Below are positions 32,563 through 41,015 of a stretch of 49,277 nucleotides of DNA, piece by piece (positions within the stretch are counted from its first letter, which is position 1; each line of letters begins with the position of its first letter). A program made the position numbers and the translations under genes. The notes under the pieces are model-generated. The model worked only from the letters and a program-made list of their open reading frames with translations. It was not told where the DNA came from and did not search any database. The stretch covers positions 1 through 49,277 of IMG/VR virus record IMGVR_UViG_3300047553_000442, one strand, 5' to 3'. Source of the stretch: a virus.

Positions 32563-34175
32563 TATTCAAACCTTTCGATGAAGTATTTCGGAAGCTTCTT
32601 TGTGTTGTCCTTTATAACATCATAAATCGATCCGTCAAGTATATATGTCACACATTCGTCATCTAATGATCTAATTCCTCTCCCGCAAGCCTGAATTAAT
32701 GCACAAAGCATCTTATTTACATACCACTCTCTGTCAATCTCCATCATTTTTCCAACCCTTTTATCCTTGGTTGGAAGCCAAGGGGCTTTAAGAACTATCT
32801 GAAATTCTGCCAAATCACCCTTCAGGTCAACCCCATAAGTCATGCTTGGGGACACCAAAACTGTAGGATCTGTTGAATTTTCATGCATCTTAAGTATCTC
32901 TTCGTTCTTCACTCCTGCTTCTCTACATAGTAACCTATCATTATCAACATTATTCCTAATATAATCTGCTATGTATTGTGTATGCGTATGAATAATTCCC
33001 TTATGATTTTGGTGGTGTTCAAGTAAATCTTCAACTTGTTCCGCCAATTTGGGAAGCATAGTGTTTAAATTCTTGTAATTAATTCTCTGTTTAGTATTAA
33101 TTTTGATGGGTGCTTTTGTGGCATCGAACTCAGTATCAACTTCAATATATTCATATTTTTTAATACCCAAACTCTTACAGAAATTTGGAGGATCGATAAT
33201 TGTTGCAGACATTATAATCACATAATCAGCATGATCGAAAATCTGTTGTGCCAACACATCAACCTTTAGAGGAGTGAATTTAATCACCTTATCAATTCTT
33301 TCGATAATGTATTCGCTATGATAAAAGGTTGCAATAAGAAGTTGAATATTTTTCAGTATAGTTGAAAGCTTGGTATAATCCCCCGATACTTTATAAAAGG
33401 TAGGCTTACCCTTATGTTCTTTCATCTGTAATTTATGATCCTCAATATTTGTAATCAGGTTCAGCATCAGATCATTCAACCATGCCAATACCTTTTTTGG
33501 AGATTCTTCCACAGGAAACGACAACATCTTTGTTTTGGTTTTTACTAAAAATGCAATATCGATTTCACATGAGAATTGTCCAACAAGTTGTTCTTCCAAT
33601 TCAGAACCCTCATCACACACAATAATTTTTCTCTGCTTCAAATGTTCTGGAAGACTGAAGAACATACTATAGTTCAATGTTGAGAATTTCTTTTTCAACA
33701 TTTCGTTTCTCGCATTATAATAGTAACACTTATTCGATCTACAACAATCTGCCTTCAATCCCTGAACATAAACACATGGAGCAACATCAACACTCAATGT
33801 TTCATCTAATGCACATTCATAGTTAGATTGACCTTTTAAAATTCCCGTATTCTTGAATGTAGAGTAATACTGATCTTGAAGGGACTTTGTGATCGTAAGG
33901 GTGTAGCACCCAAATCTACCTTGTTCTTCCATAATATCGGGACCATCTTCTCCAAAGATAGAATAATTATCAACAGCCTTTATAAACTCATCTGTTGGTT
34001 CATTGGTCGAATTCGCCAACGTTTTTGAAATATAAGATTTACCAGATCCCGTGGGAGCATTTACTACTATAAATTTTACTCCCTTACTTATAGCTTTCTC
34101 AACTTCCTTTAATATTTTTATTTGAGATTTGTTTGGTGTAGCACCATCGGGGAAATTTATCAGTAAGTTTGCCAT
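32562..34175 (-). CDS. XPD/DinG-like Fe-S superfamily 2 helicase
   Basis: A 537-residue helicase. Motif I is APTGSGKS (41-48 counting from the TTG just upstream), motif II is VCDEGSE (a DEGS variant of DEAH), then IIMSATI, and motif VI is ALIQACGRGIRS. Between motifs I and II lie C122, C135, C145/C146 and C151, the spacing of the [4Fe-4S] cluster in XPD/DinG helicases that open bubbles or R-loops 5' to 3'. The ATG at 34175 is chosen over a TTG 3 bases earlier because a strong sigma70-like promoter puts +1 at that ATG. It likely acts in phage DNA replication, recombination or transcription. Confidence 0.85.
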   Translation of the reverse strand: MANLLINFPDGATPNKSQIKILKEVEKAISKGVKFIVVNAPTGSGKSYISKTLANSTNEPTDEFIKAVDNYSIFGEDGPDIMEEQGRFGCYTLTITKSLQDQYYSTFKNTGILKGQSNYECALDETLSVDVAPCVYVQGLKADCCRSNKCYYYNARNEMLKKKFSTLNYSMFFSLPEHLKQRKIIVCDEGSELEEQLVGQFSCEIDIAFLVKTKTKMLSFPVEESPKKVLAWLNDLMLNLITNIEDHKLQMKEHKGKPTFYKVSGDYTKLSTILKNIQLLIATFYHSEYIIERIDKVIKFTPLKVDVLAQQIFDHADYVIIMSATIIDPPNFCKSLGIKKYEYIEVDTEFDATKAPIKINTKQRINYKNLNTMLPKLAEQVEDLLEHHQNHKGIIHTHTQYIADYIRNNVDNDRLLCREAGVKNEEILKMHENSTDPTVLVSPSMTYGVDLKGDLAEFQIVLKAPWLPTKDKRVGKMMEIDREWYVNKMLCALIQACGRGIRSLDDECVTYILDGSIYDVIKDNTKKLPKYFIERFE

Positions 34176-34181
34176 CAACTA

Positions 34182-34209
34182 AGTATAGTGTATTGGGCAG
34201 GGTTGTCAA
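34182..34209 (-). promoter_or_regulatory. Strong sigma70-like promoter, leaderless helicase start
   Basis: TTGACA (34209-34204), 16-bp spacer, TATACT (34187-34182), then 6 bases to the ATG at 34175. The expected start nucleotide coincides with the A of ATG. Confidence 0.65.
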
Positions 34210-34553
34210 GACGATAAAGACGATAGGGGGATAATATACAGGTATTTTTCGTGAATCTTCGAATTCTTCTCACGGGACACGGTTTTCATCTTCCAGAACA
34301 CTTCCTCCGTGTTGGGAATGAATGCGGAAAGACAATAATCAAACAAAAATCCATTTTCCAACCTCTGAACCCTATACGGGTAGGGAATCTCATATTCCTT
34401 AATTCCAGAATGTTCTGTCTCTAGCTTAAATTTAATAAAGAATTGTTTTGTATTAAAAACTTTAATTTTACCCTTGCGTAAGATCTTATTATCGACACGC
34501 ATCTCGACATTCTTCAACATCAATTCTTTTAACTTATCTTCAATCTTATACAT
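34206..34553 (-). CDS. Unknown 115-residue protein
   Basis: I do not recognise this protein. It is mixed alpha/beta with several aromatic-basic strands (QFFIKFKLETEHSG, YEIPYPYRVQRLENGF), no Cys pairs and no membrane segment. It lies between the helicase promoter and the 34587 gene on the same strand. The region upstream of its ATG has only a degenerate TAATTAA, so it may be read through from the upstream gene. Confidence 0.6.
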   Translation of the reverse strand: MYKIEDKLKELMLKNVEMRVDNKILRKGKIKVFNTKQFFIKFKLETEHSGIKEYEIPYPYRVQRLENGFLFDYCLSAFIPNTEEVFWKMKTVSREKNSKIHEKYLYIIPLSSLSS

Positions 34554-34586
34554 ATATTAATTACGTGAGAGGTAAAGAAAAATCAA

Positions 34587-35156
34587 CTATCTCCACCCAA
34601 TAAAACTCATCTTCTGTTCCTGAGACATTTTAGATAGAACATCATCATAGTATTTCCAGAAGGTTTCGTCACCGGGAATTACCTGTCGGAGATAACAAGT
34701 CATTTTAGATGGTCCCTTGTCCGTATGGGGGGATTCTGGAGTAGAAATAGATATATTTCTATAACTTTGCATGAAGATATCCCACGCACATGCTAGGTCA
34801 TGTTTTTGTCTATCTATATTAGTCCCCTTCACAGGAGAAACATAGTGTAATATGTCTCTGCCCCTATCTGAATTCAGAATAGCATGGGAATTTGTACACA
34901 ACATTCGCCTCACCTTAAATTTTTCAATCGCCCTTTCTGGTCGTCTTCGAACAAAAACAATCTCACAAACGTTGTTTTTTAACAGATATTCTAGCTCCAT
35001 TCTTGAAACTAGTTTTCTGGTTTGTTTAATATTGGACTTATAATTCTCTACTACTTGAAAAGATTTAACGAACCTATTCCACGCATCTCTAAGATTACCC
35101 TTAGCATCAATGGTAATTCTTTCAAATCTTTCCTTCTTTTTATCTACGGGTGGCAT
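34587..35156 (-). CDS. Unknown basic protein, possible SH3-like (DUF2693-type) middle
   Basis: A 189-residue basic protein. The segment EYLLKNNVCEIVFVRRRPE followed by VRRMLCTNSHA faintly resembles the small SH3-barrel phage family (DUF2693), where a V-x-(F/V)-x-K...R-x-M-x-C-T pattern is typical. The C-terminal half has several Trp and a helical TFWKYYDDVLSKMSQEQKM. The start is taken at the ATG at 35156, 6 bases after an ATAAATA motif, rather than the TTG 3 bases before it. Function unknown. Confidence 0.55.
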   Translation of the reverse strand: MPPVDKKKERFERITIDAKGNLRDAWNRFVKSFQVVENYKSNIKQTRKLVSRMELEYLLKNNVCEIVFVRRRPERAIEKFKVRRMLCTNSHAILNSDRGRDILHYVSPVKGTNIDRQKHDLACAWDIFMQSYRNISISTPESPHTDKGPSKMTCYLRQVIPGDETFWKYYDDVLSKMSQEQKMSFIGWR

Positions 35157-35162
35157 CAATAA

Positions 35163-35169
35163 TATTTAT
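35163..35169 (-). promoter_or_regulatory. Late-promoter-like ATAAATA, 6 bases before ATG
   Basis: ATAAATA, 6 bases before the ATG at 35156, beginning inside the stop codon of the upstream co-chaperonin gene. Confidence 0.45.
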
Positions 35170-35597
35170 TAACTATTCTTAGGTTTACAAATTCCAAACA
35201 TTCTTTGTTCGTTTAAGAAAATTCCTTTATTAACTTTGCCATGATTTTCAACCTCAACATTAGTGATTTGAATACCCATATTAGAGGGGAACATTACAAT
35301 ATCTCCAACCTGTGTAAACCGAACATTTGGTCCCTTAAGAATGACCCTACCCTTTCTCCACATGTTATTAACCTGTGCGGTAGGGATGAAAATTGCCCCT
35401 CTTTGAACGAAATCCTGACCATCCACACTTGCCGCTAGGTCACAGAATTCAAGCAACATCACATCATCCATTAGGCTTGATAGTAGGTAATCCTCTAATC
35501 CGAAATCGGTAGGTAGTCCACCACTAGATAGGTCGATGTGGGATTTTTGAACTGGAAGGGCTTCAATTGGAACTTTTGGTTGTTCTACAGTATTCAT
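35169..35597 (-). CDS. GroES/gp31-like co-chaperonin
   Basis: A 142-residue protein (T4 gp31: 111). The C-terminal half (MWRKGRVILKGPNVRFTQVG then DIVMFPSNMGIQITNV and IFLNEQRMFGI) follows the GroES beta-barrel pattern, in which G-(R/D)-V, VGD-x-V-(L/M)-F and a terminal (E/Q)-x-x-(I/L)-x-(A/G)-(I/V) are typical. The middle (SVDGQDFVQRGAIFIPTAQV) is where the mobile loop binding GroEL would be. T4 gp31 replaces GroES so that host GroEL can fold gp23; this is a good candidate for the same job. GTAAATA lies 6 bases before the ATG. Confidence 0.7.
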   Translation of the reverse strand: MNTVEQPKVPIEALPVQKSHIDLSSGGLPTDFGLEDYLLSSLMDDVMLLEFCDLAASVDGQDFVQRGAIFIPTAQVNNMWRKGRVILKGPNVRFTQVGDIVMFPSNMGIQITNVEVENHGKVNKGIFLNEQRMFGICKPKNS

Positions 35598-35602
35598 ATA
35601 CC

Positions 35603-36214
35603 CTATTTACTATCAGTCATCGAATATGTCAATACTGCCTTATTACTATCTTCTTTGACAGCATTATACAATTCAAAATCTTCCTTATACATACATTTCA
35701 GATATTCTATACTTCTTTCACTATATTCAAATGGGACTCTTGGGGAAGCATTGATTTTTGGAATTTTAATATTTAAGCCTGTCTCTTCATTGAGTTTTTC
35801 GATTTCCTGTTCTAAATCATCAAACAATAAAAACTTGTATGGTTTATATACCCATAATATTTGTTTAGCAAATACCCAATCAGTATGAACAGGCTTACCA
35901 TTTATACTATGATAGTGATCCTGTATCTTCATGTAGGATAATGCTCTAGCATCAAATTCCAGTAGTGATTGAATTAGTTGTTCTGGGTTATTGAGATGGT
36001 CGCGCATCTTATTCTTCTCATATCTTTTTAAATAGAAAAACGCAGATGTGAATCTATCTACAGGATTCCTAACAACATATATATTCTTCGTCTTATCAAG
36101 CCACCAAAACTGAACACCATGTCCACGGTAAATTATATTTGGTTTACCAGCCAACGCTTTTTGAAATGACATTCCAGCATTTTTAGGAATGTGTATAAAC
36201 GAATATTCAACCAT
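35603..36214 (-). CDS. Sulfotransferase-family protein
   Basis: A 203-residue protein with the two PAPS-binding motifs of sulfotransferases: FIHIPKNAGMSF near the N-terminus (5'-phosphosulfate loop) and YVVRNPVDRFTSAFFY (3'-phosphate loop, R and S in place). It would move sulfate from PAPS to a hydroxyl, most likely on a sugar given the glycosyltransferase genes upstream. The ATG at 36214 is preferred over a TTG 12 bases earlier; it overlaps the upstream stop by 8 bases, so it is translationally coupled. Confidence 0.8.
   Translation of the reverse strand: MVEYSFIHIPKNAGMSFQKALAGKPNIIYRGHGVQFWWLDKTKNIYVVRNPVDRFTSAFFYLKRYEKNKMRDHLNNPEQLIQSLLEFDARALSYMKIQDHYHSINGKPVHTDWVFAKQILWVYKPYKFLLFDDLEQEIEKLNEETGLNIKIPKINASPRVPFEYSERSIEYLKCMYKEDFELYNAVKEDSNKAVLTYSMTDSK
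35604..35610 (-). promoter_or_regulatory. Late-promoter-like GTAAATA, 6 bases before ATG
   Basis: GTAAATA overlapping the last codons of the upstream sulfotransferase, 6 bases before the ATG at 35597. Confidence 0.5.
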
Positions 36215-36551
36215 TGTAGTATTCAAACAATTCCAATTCTCTTCTGGAGTAAAATTCAGGAACTATGAGAGATTCCTTCTTTTCGTCTTCTCTATTCCTC
36301 TTTATGTAATTAACATGTTTCTTCTTCTGAATTGGAATCATGTATTCATAAAATCGAAATTGATCTTCTTTACATTTATGAATGTTATCATACATGTTTA
36401 TCGTATCGTTAATATACGACACCAATTTTCCTTTTTCATAAAAGGATAACATCTTTCTCGCCATCCAAGGACTGAATTCCGATAGAAGTTCTCCATCCAA
36501 TTCCTTCCTTCTTTCCTCAAACATTAGATAATTTGTGGCATTGAAACTCAT
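36207..36551 (-). CDS. Possible clamp-loader small subunit (gp62-like)
   Basis: A 114-residue protein. FSPWMARKMLSFY, then SYINDTINMYDNIHKC, then QFRFYEYMIPIQKKK and finally VPEFYSRRELELFEYY follow the order seen in T4-like gp62: (Y/F)-x-P-(F/W)-x-x-x-(R/K)-x-L-S-(Y/F), N-x-(M/Y), QxxxYxxxIxxxKK, then a K/R-E-x-x-x-(Y)-Y terminal helix. With gp44, gp62 loads the sliding clamp in T4. The similarity is by eye and distant. It is an odd one out inside the sugar cluster; both neighbours overlap it. Confidence 0.5.
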   Translation of the reverse strand: MSFNATNYLMFEERRKELDGELLSEFSPWMARKMLSFYEKGKLVSYINDTINMYDNIHKCKEDQFRFYEYMIPIQKKKHVNYIKRNREDEKKESLIVPEFYSRRELELFEYYNG

Positions 36552-37288
36552 ATTTTTATCATTCCATCGTAATATATATCAGAGCAATCCCTATCATGTA
36601 GCCATTTACTAGGAACATAAACTTTCTTCTTTGGAACTCCAAGTAATGAAGCCCACCAAGAAAATGATGAATTACTACAAACCAGTATCTCATGTTGAGC
36701 CAATGCTGTCAAGTCTTTTAATTCAGAATTCGAACTAAAGATATTAAACTCTCCCTCATTCAAAAATCTATTAACATATTCTGGAGAATCAGTAAAAACA
36801 TTAATATTATGATCCTTATATTCTCTGAATAATTTTCTAAAGTATTCTTCGTTATTACCGAAGATTGTAGGGAATCTTGAATAATCCCCCATTCTAATAT
36901 GAAATGCAACGGATTTATTTGTGATAAATATTGTGTTGATCTTAGGAAGAACCAGTTTACTGACGAACTCGTCTTTATAATCCTGAAAGTATTTTAGAGA
37001 CTGAAAATATCCATTCAATACCACATCTCCATCATAATAGGGTAGTTCGTTATAATTGAATTCCTTTTCGTCTATGCTATGAACATTCTGCAAAGGTCCA
37101 TTATGAAATTCGAAATTTTGTAATAGATTATCTGCATAGTTGTTAGGTTGTTTACCTTGCGATGCAGTCCATTCAGTGACATTGATGAATAATTCCTTTT
37201 CATACTTTTTCGAATATGCATATCCCGCAGCTATTTGAAATAACTGATTTCCAATCCCTCCACATACATTAACATAACATTTACTCAT
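36548..37288 (-). CDS. GT11-type (alpha-1,2-fucosyltransferase-like) glycosyltransferase
   Basis: A 246-residue protein with the three GT11 signatures: GGIGNQLFQIAAGYA near the N-terminus, AFHIRMGDY (the H-x-R-x-G-D nucleotide-sugar motif), and VCSNSSFSWWASLLG near the C-terminus. Family members move fucose from GDP-fucose to a galactose. It is somewhat short for the family (usually about 280-300). A GAGG Shine-Dalgarno precedes its ATG within the previous coding sequence. Donor and acceptor in this phage are inferred only. Confidence 0.85.
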   Translation of the reverse strand: MSKCYVNVCGGIGNQLFQIAAGYAYSKKYEKELFINVTEWTASQGKQPNNYADNLLQNFEFHNGPLQNVHSIDEKEFNYNELPYYDGDVVLNGYFQSLKYFQDYKDEFVSKLVLPKINTIFITNKSVAFHIRMGDYSRFPTIFGNNEEYFRKLFREYKDHNINVFTDSPEYVNRFLNEGEFNIFSSNSELKDLTALAQHEILVCSNSSFSWWASLLGVPKKKVYVPSKWLHDRDCSDIYYDGMIKI

Positions 37289-38504
37289 TCACTACCTCGA
37301 TTTTGTATTTATATCCTACATTAACAATACCAGTTCCAGAGTAATGTGCAACATCAGAAACTTCCCATTTTTCATATGGAAGACCATTCCACCATTCATT
37401 CATGGCTTTTGGATTTGCCCCCGGAATAGCACAAGGCCAATTATCAAGAACATCATCAAGAATAAGAATTCCCTTCCAACCCACATCCTCCAGAAAGGTC
37501 ATAAATTCTCTTTCCTTGATACCATCGTGAGGGTCAACATCAATCATGATAATATCGACATTCTTCCAATCAATACCATGCTCCATGAAGTTACCTATAA
37601 CGAATTCGATATTGTCTTTTTTAATTGTTGGTTTCCAGTCAAAAATATCAAAGGTTGTAACTTTATTGCTATCATTATATGCCAATGCTAATGCGGAATC
37701 CCCGTGTCTGGTTCCAACTTCAACAATATGCCCATTATTGATTAATGTGCTGATATACGCATAAAATTTATACGCTTCAACACCTGCTTTAGCATTGAGT
37801 GCTTCGTCCGATCCTCCAAATTGCTTCAGGGGACTCAAATCAATATTAGCAACATCCTTTTTGTTTATTCTCACAGTCTTAATTTCACTGTTTAGATTTT
37901 TTCTAACATAAAGTGCATCTCCCCAACCACATCCAGTATCTTCTTCCAACACCTTTTCAAATCCCTTTTCAGCCAAGAATGCTGTTATTTCGCTAATGTG
38001 TGGGCAACCCTTATACATCTCCTTATAATTAACTTCAGTAAACACCGCTTCAATATAATCCCAATTAGTCAGACCCTTCATTGCCTTCAATTCTGCACCC
38101 TGAATATCTAAATTTAGAATATTCAAACTCGGAATAAATACATTAATTTTCTTTAAAATGGTATCGAGAGTGACCGTTTTCATTTTAACAGAATCAACAT
38201 TTTTGATGTGGGGATATATTTGAGCATGTTCTCCCAATTCTAAAATAGAAGAACTCTCAGAATTGTTAGTAATATGAAACTCTACCTCCTCTACTTTATC
38301 AGAAACTGCTGCATGAACAATTATACAACTTTCATCATCAATATTACAATTGTAAGCTAATTCTTTATTAGCTTCGATGAATATAATATTATTAACACAA
38401 GCCTTTTTATAGATCGGGTATTCCTCTGCTTTATGCATTCCCACATGGATTACACCAAATGGGGTTATTCCATATTCTCTAACTTTTTCAAATTGTATCA
38501 GCAT
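37281..38504 (-). CDS. Two-domain methyltransferase (FkbM + class I)
   Basis: A 407-residue fusion. Residues 1 to about 200 are an FkbM-type SAM methyltransferase (GVIHVGMHKAEEYPIYKKA, IIFIEANKEL, NILNLDIQGAELKAMKG). Residues about 245-400 hold a second Rossmann methyltransferase (HIVEVGTRHGDSALALAY, NVDIIMIDVDPHDGIKEREF). FkbM proteins usually O-methylate sugars or polyketides. Two joined domains suggest two methylations of one glycan. It overlaps its neighbours by 8 and 17 bases. Confidence 0.85.
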   Translation of the reverse strand: MLIQFEKVREYGITPFGVIHVGMHKAEEYPIYKKACVNNIIFIEANKELAYNCNIDDESCIIVHAAVSDKVEEVEFHITNNSESSSILELGEHAQIYPHIKNVDSVKMKTVTLDTILKKINVFIPSLNILNLDIQGAELKAMKGLTNWDYIEAVFTEVNYKEMYKGCPHISEITAFLAEKGFEKVLEEDTGCGWGDALYVRKNLNSEIKTVRINKKDVANIDLSPLKQFGGSDEALNAKAGVEAYKFYAYISTLINNGHIVEVGTRHGDSALALAYNDSNKVTTFDIFDWKPTIKKDNIEFVIGNFMEHGIDWKNVDIIMIDVDPHDGIKEREFMTFLEDVGWKGILILDDVLDNWPCAIPGANPKAMNEWWNGLPYEKWEVSDVAHYSGTGIVNVGYKYKIEVVNE

Positions 38505-39309
38505 ATATTTTTTCTATACCCTCTCTCAAGGATGTTTTTGGTTTCCAGAAATTAAGAATGTAAGGATCTGGCTCATTCATGGCATTTTTCTGCGTCTCAT
38601 CTTTTCTATTCGCAGGAACCACTTCACAACCACTAATATCCTTTAAAATATTAGCAACATCGAGAATGGAACTCCATTCAAAACTTGTAATATGATAATT
38701 CTTAGTTTTATCAAGTTTATCATATAATTCAGTTAATGTCAAGAAGCATTCGGCACAATCTCTAGCATATAGAAGTTGGCGAGATTCTGTTCCATCGGTT
38801 CTCATGTTGATAACACCATCATGTTTCGCCATTCTACAAAAGTCTGTAATAACATGGGCTTTATCTTCTTCATGTTCCATACCATAAACATTCCATAAAC
38901 GAACAACAAGCCCTCCAATATCATTCGTAAGTTTTTCTCCAATCGACTTAAGTTGTCCATATGTGGAATAACCCAATTCAGACATTTGTGAAGATGTGAA
39001 CAAGAAGGGCTTCTTAGTCTCTTTTAATGCAGTAAAAACATTAATCATTATTTTCATGTTTTCATCAATAAAAGGGAATGTGTCTTGATGTTTTTCTAGG
39101 TATTTTGCTCCTCCCACATTCGATGCAAAGTAGTAAACAAAATCACATTCATTCATGTAATTATAAAGGGGATATTTACATTGCCAAGAAAGATCTTGAT
39201 ATGGAGTAATTTTCTTATCATAACGAATTACTTCATGTCCCATTTCTTCCAAATACTTACAAGTTGGATGCCCAATCTGCCCCTCTGATCCTAATACTAA
39301 TATTTTCAT
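38488..39309 (-). CDS. NAD-dependent sugar epimerase/dehydratase
   Basis: A 273-residue extended short-chain dehydrogenase. The Rossmann GxxGxxG is GSEGQIG (residues 8-14), the catalytic triad region has SSQ with YGQLK (Y-x3-K), and LWNVYGMEH is the family's R/L-x-x-N-x-Y-G motif. It would convert one nucleotide sugar to another (epimerisation, reduction or dehydration) to feed the neighbouring transferases. The substrate cannot be read from the sequence. The overlap with the downstream start is 17 bases. Confidence 0.85.
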   Translation of the reverse strand: MKILVLGSEGQIGHPTCKYLEEMGHEVIRYDKKITPYQDLSWQCKYPLYNYMNECDFVYYFASNVGGAKYLEKHQDTFPFIDENMKIMINVFTALKETKKPFLFTSSQMSELGYSTYGQLKSIGEKLTNDIGGLVVRLWNVYGMEHEEDKAHVITDFCRMAKHDGVINMRTDGTESRQLLYARDCAECFLTLTELYDKLDKTKNYHITSFEWSSILDVANILKDISGCEVVPANRKDETQKNAMNEPDPYILNFWKPKTSLREGIEKIYADTI

Positions 39310-41015
39310 TGATTATAAATTTCTATTGTGTTGTTATTAATTACACGACTTGGGTATTTTGTAAATCCCCACCCTTCCCTATTATTATACCCTTCTCTAG
39401 AGTATCCACCACTTTTGGCCTGTCTAAGATGAAAAACATGATAGTATTCAAGATCCACAAGAACCATCTTTGATCCATTTTTGACTAATTGCCACAGAAT
39501 TTCCCCATCCATAGATGCTTGTCCAATCGGATTTCTATGTTCAGTATTCACTTCATCATATCCTTTGGCAATTTCAACGAATACCTTACGAGGGAATAGT
39601 GTAGCATCTCCTGAATAACCACCACAAATCACCCCATCAATATCATCAGGAGAATGTAGGTCCAATCTTTCACTAAAATTAGCACCATCTTTGTAATTTT
39701 GTCTATATCTAAACCTATAAAAGTTGTTTTCATCTTGTTTATCAGAGATGGTTTTAATATAGTCCGCTATCTCTTTAGAAATAAAGATATCAGCATTGGT
39801 CATGAAGAGAAATTTACCTTTAGATTTTAATGCTGCAATATTTTTAGCATAATATTCATGAAATGCTCGATCTGGAAGGCCATCGTCAACTAATACGGAT
39901 CTATCAACAATGATGTTTTTGACTCTTTTATGTGATAGAAGTCTCTTCATCCTGCTATTATTGATGAGTAGTTTGCCATCAATTGGGTTATAATCCACCA
40001 CAATAATCTCATATGAAAGACCCGAACTATCTAAAACATCTAAATTTTTAGATAAAGCTATTTCAAAACGGTTAATGAAGTCTCCACCATAACCATCATC
40101 CCTTCCTGAGAGAATGAAACTAACATCCACTTCTCTATGAGATTCTAAAATTTCTGATATTGAATCATCAACATTACGATCTTCTATGAGAGATTCTAAA
40201 ATTCTTGATATATAATCATCCGTGTGGAGGAATTCTTTACATCTAAAAAAGTTCTCTTTAGCCCCCTTCAAATATTCCTTATATGGTTTCAGGTTCTTAA
40301 GAACATATTCCAACTCTTCCAAATTAGAGAATGTTTCCATTCCGCGAAGATCAAATATATCACCAACATTAGGACATCCCCACAAAATAGGAATTGTCCC
40401 CAATCTCATAGGATCGATGAGAATTTCAGTGAAATAATTATCAATTCTACCATTTAGAACACAAATACTGAATTGATAGTCGATCAATGGCTCTTTTTTG
40501 TGTCCAAAAGGCTTTCCAAGCCCATAACCCCACCCATCGACCCCGTATTTTCGTGCTACATTATACACATCATCACGGAATCTATGACCTTCACTCATCT
40601 TTTTACCTGACGAAATCATCGAAATGTGCTTAGTTTTTTCGTAAAAATTAGCCAAATCGTCTTCGATTCTACTCTGTCCAACGAAATATTTGATGTATTT
40701 TGGTGATCTTTTTAATAAATTTGACTCAAAAGTTAAAATATAATCAAATTTATCCTCAACCTTTATAATATCCTCATACAACCAAGGATGAATTGCGGGT
40801 GGTTCCATTAACCAAGCCACCTTTAACTTACTTTTAACCTGATCTACTATGGGATCATTAATAAATCCATCAGTAAAAACAGTAATTCCATCATATTCCA
40901 TCAATCTATCCAACCATTCAATATTTTTTGGGGGATAGAGATAGGTTGATGTGTAGACACCGATCATGTCTTTCACATGTCGGAAATTATTATCGAACAA
41001 ATTAACCTTTATCAT
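39306..41015 (-). CDS. Two-domain glycosyltransferase (GT10-like + GT-A)
   Basis: A 569-residue protein. Residues about 1-290 resemble GT10 fucosyltransferase-like enzymes: KHISMISSGKKMSEGHRFRD, GWGYGLGKPF, then NYFTEILIDPMRLGTIPILW (the acceptor/nucleotide-binding E-K/I-x-x-D-x-x-x-x-G-x-x-P-(I/V)-x-W pattern). Residues about 295-560 are a second, GT-A-type domain (DVSFILSGRDDGYGG, LFMTNADIFISKEI with the DxD-like NAD). One polypeptide could add two sugars in sequence. GGAGG lies 15 bases before its ATG. Confidence 0.75.
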   Translation of the reverse strand: MIKVNLFDNNFRHVKDMIGVYTSTYLYPPKNIEWLDRLMEYDGITVFTDGFINDPIVDQVKSKLKVAWLMEPPAIHPWLYEDIIKVEDKFDYILTFESNLLKRSPKYIKYFVGQSRIEDDLANFYEKTKHISMISSGKKMSEGHRFRDDVYNVARKYGVDGWGYGLGKPFGHKKEPLIDYQFSICVLNGRIDNYFTEILIDPMRLGTIPILWGCPNVGDIFDLRGMETFSNLEELEYVLKNLKPYKEYLKGAKENFFRCKEFLHTDDYISRILESLIEDRNVDDSISEILESHREVDVSFILSGRDDGYGGDFINRFEIALSKNLDVLDSSGLSYEIIVVDYNPIDGKLLINNSRMKRLLSHKRVKNIIVDRSVLVDDGLPDRAFHEYYAKNIAALKSKGKFLFMTNADIFISKEIADYIKTISDKQDENNFYRFRYRQNYKDGANFSERLDLHSPDDIDGVICGGYSGDATLFPRKVFVEIAKGYDEVNTEHRNPIGQASMDGEILWQLVKNGSKMVLVDLEYYHVFHLRQAKSGGYSREGYNNREGWGFTKYPSRVINNNTIEIYNQ

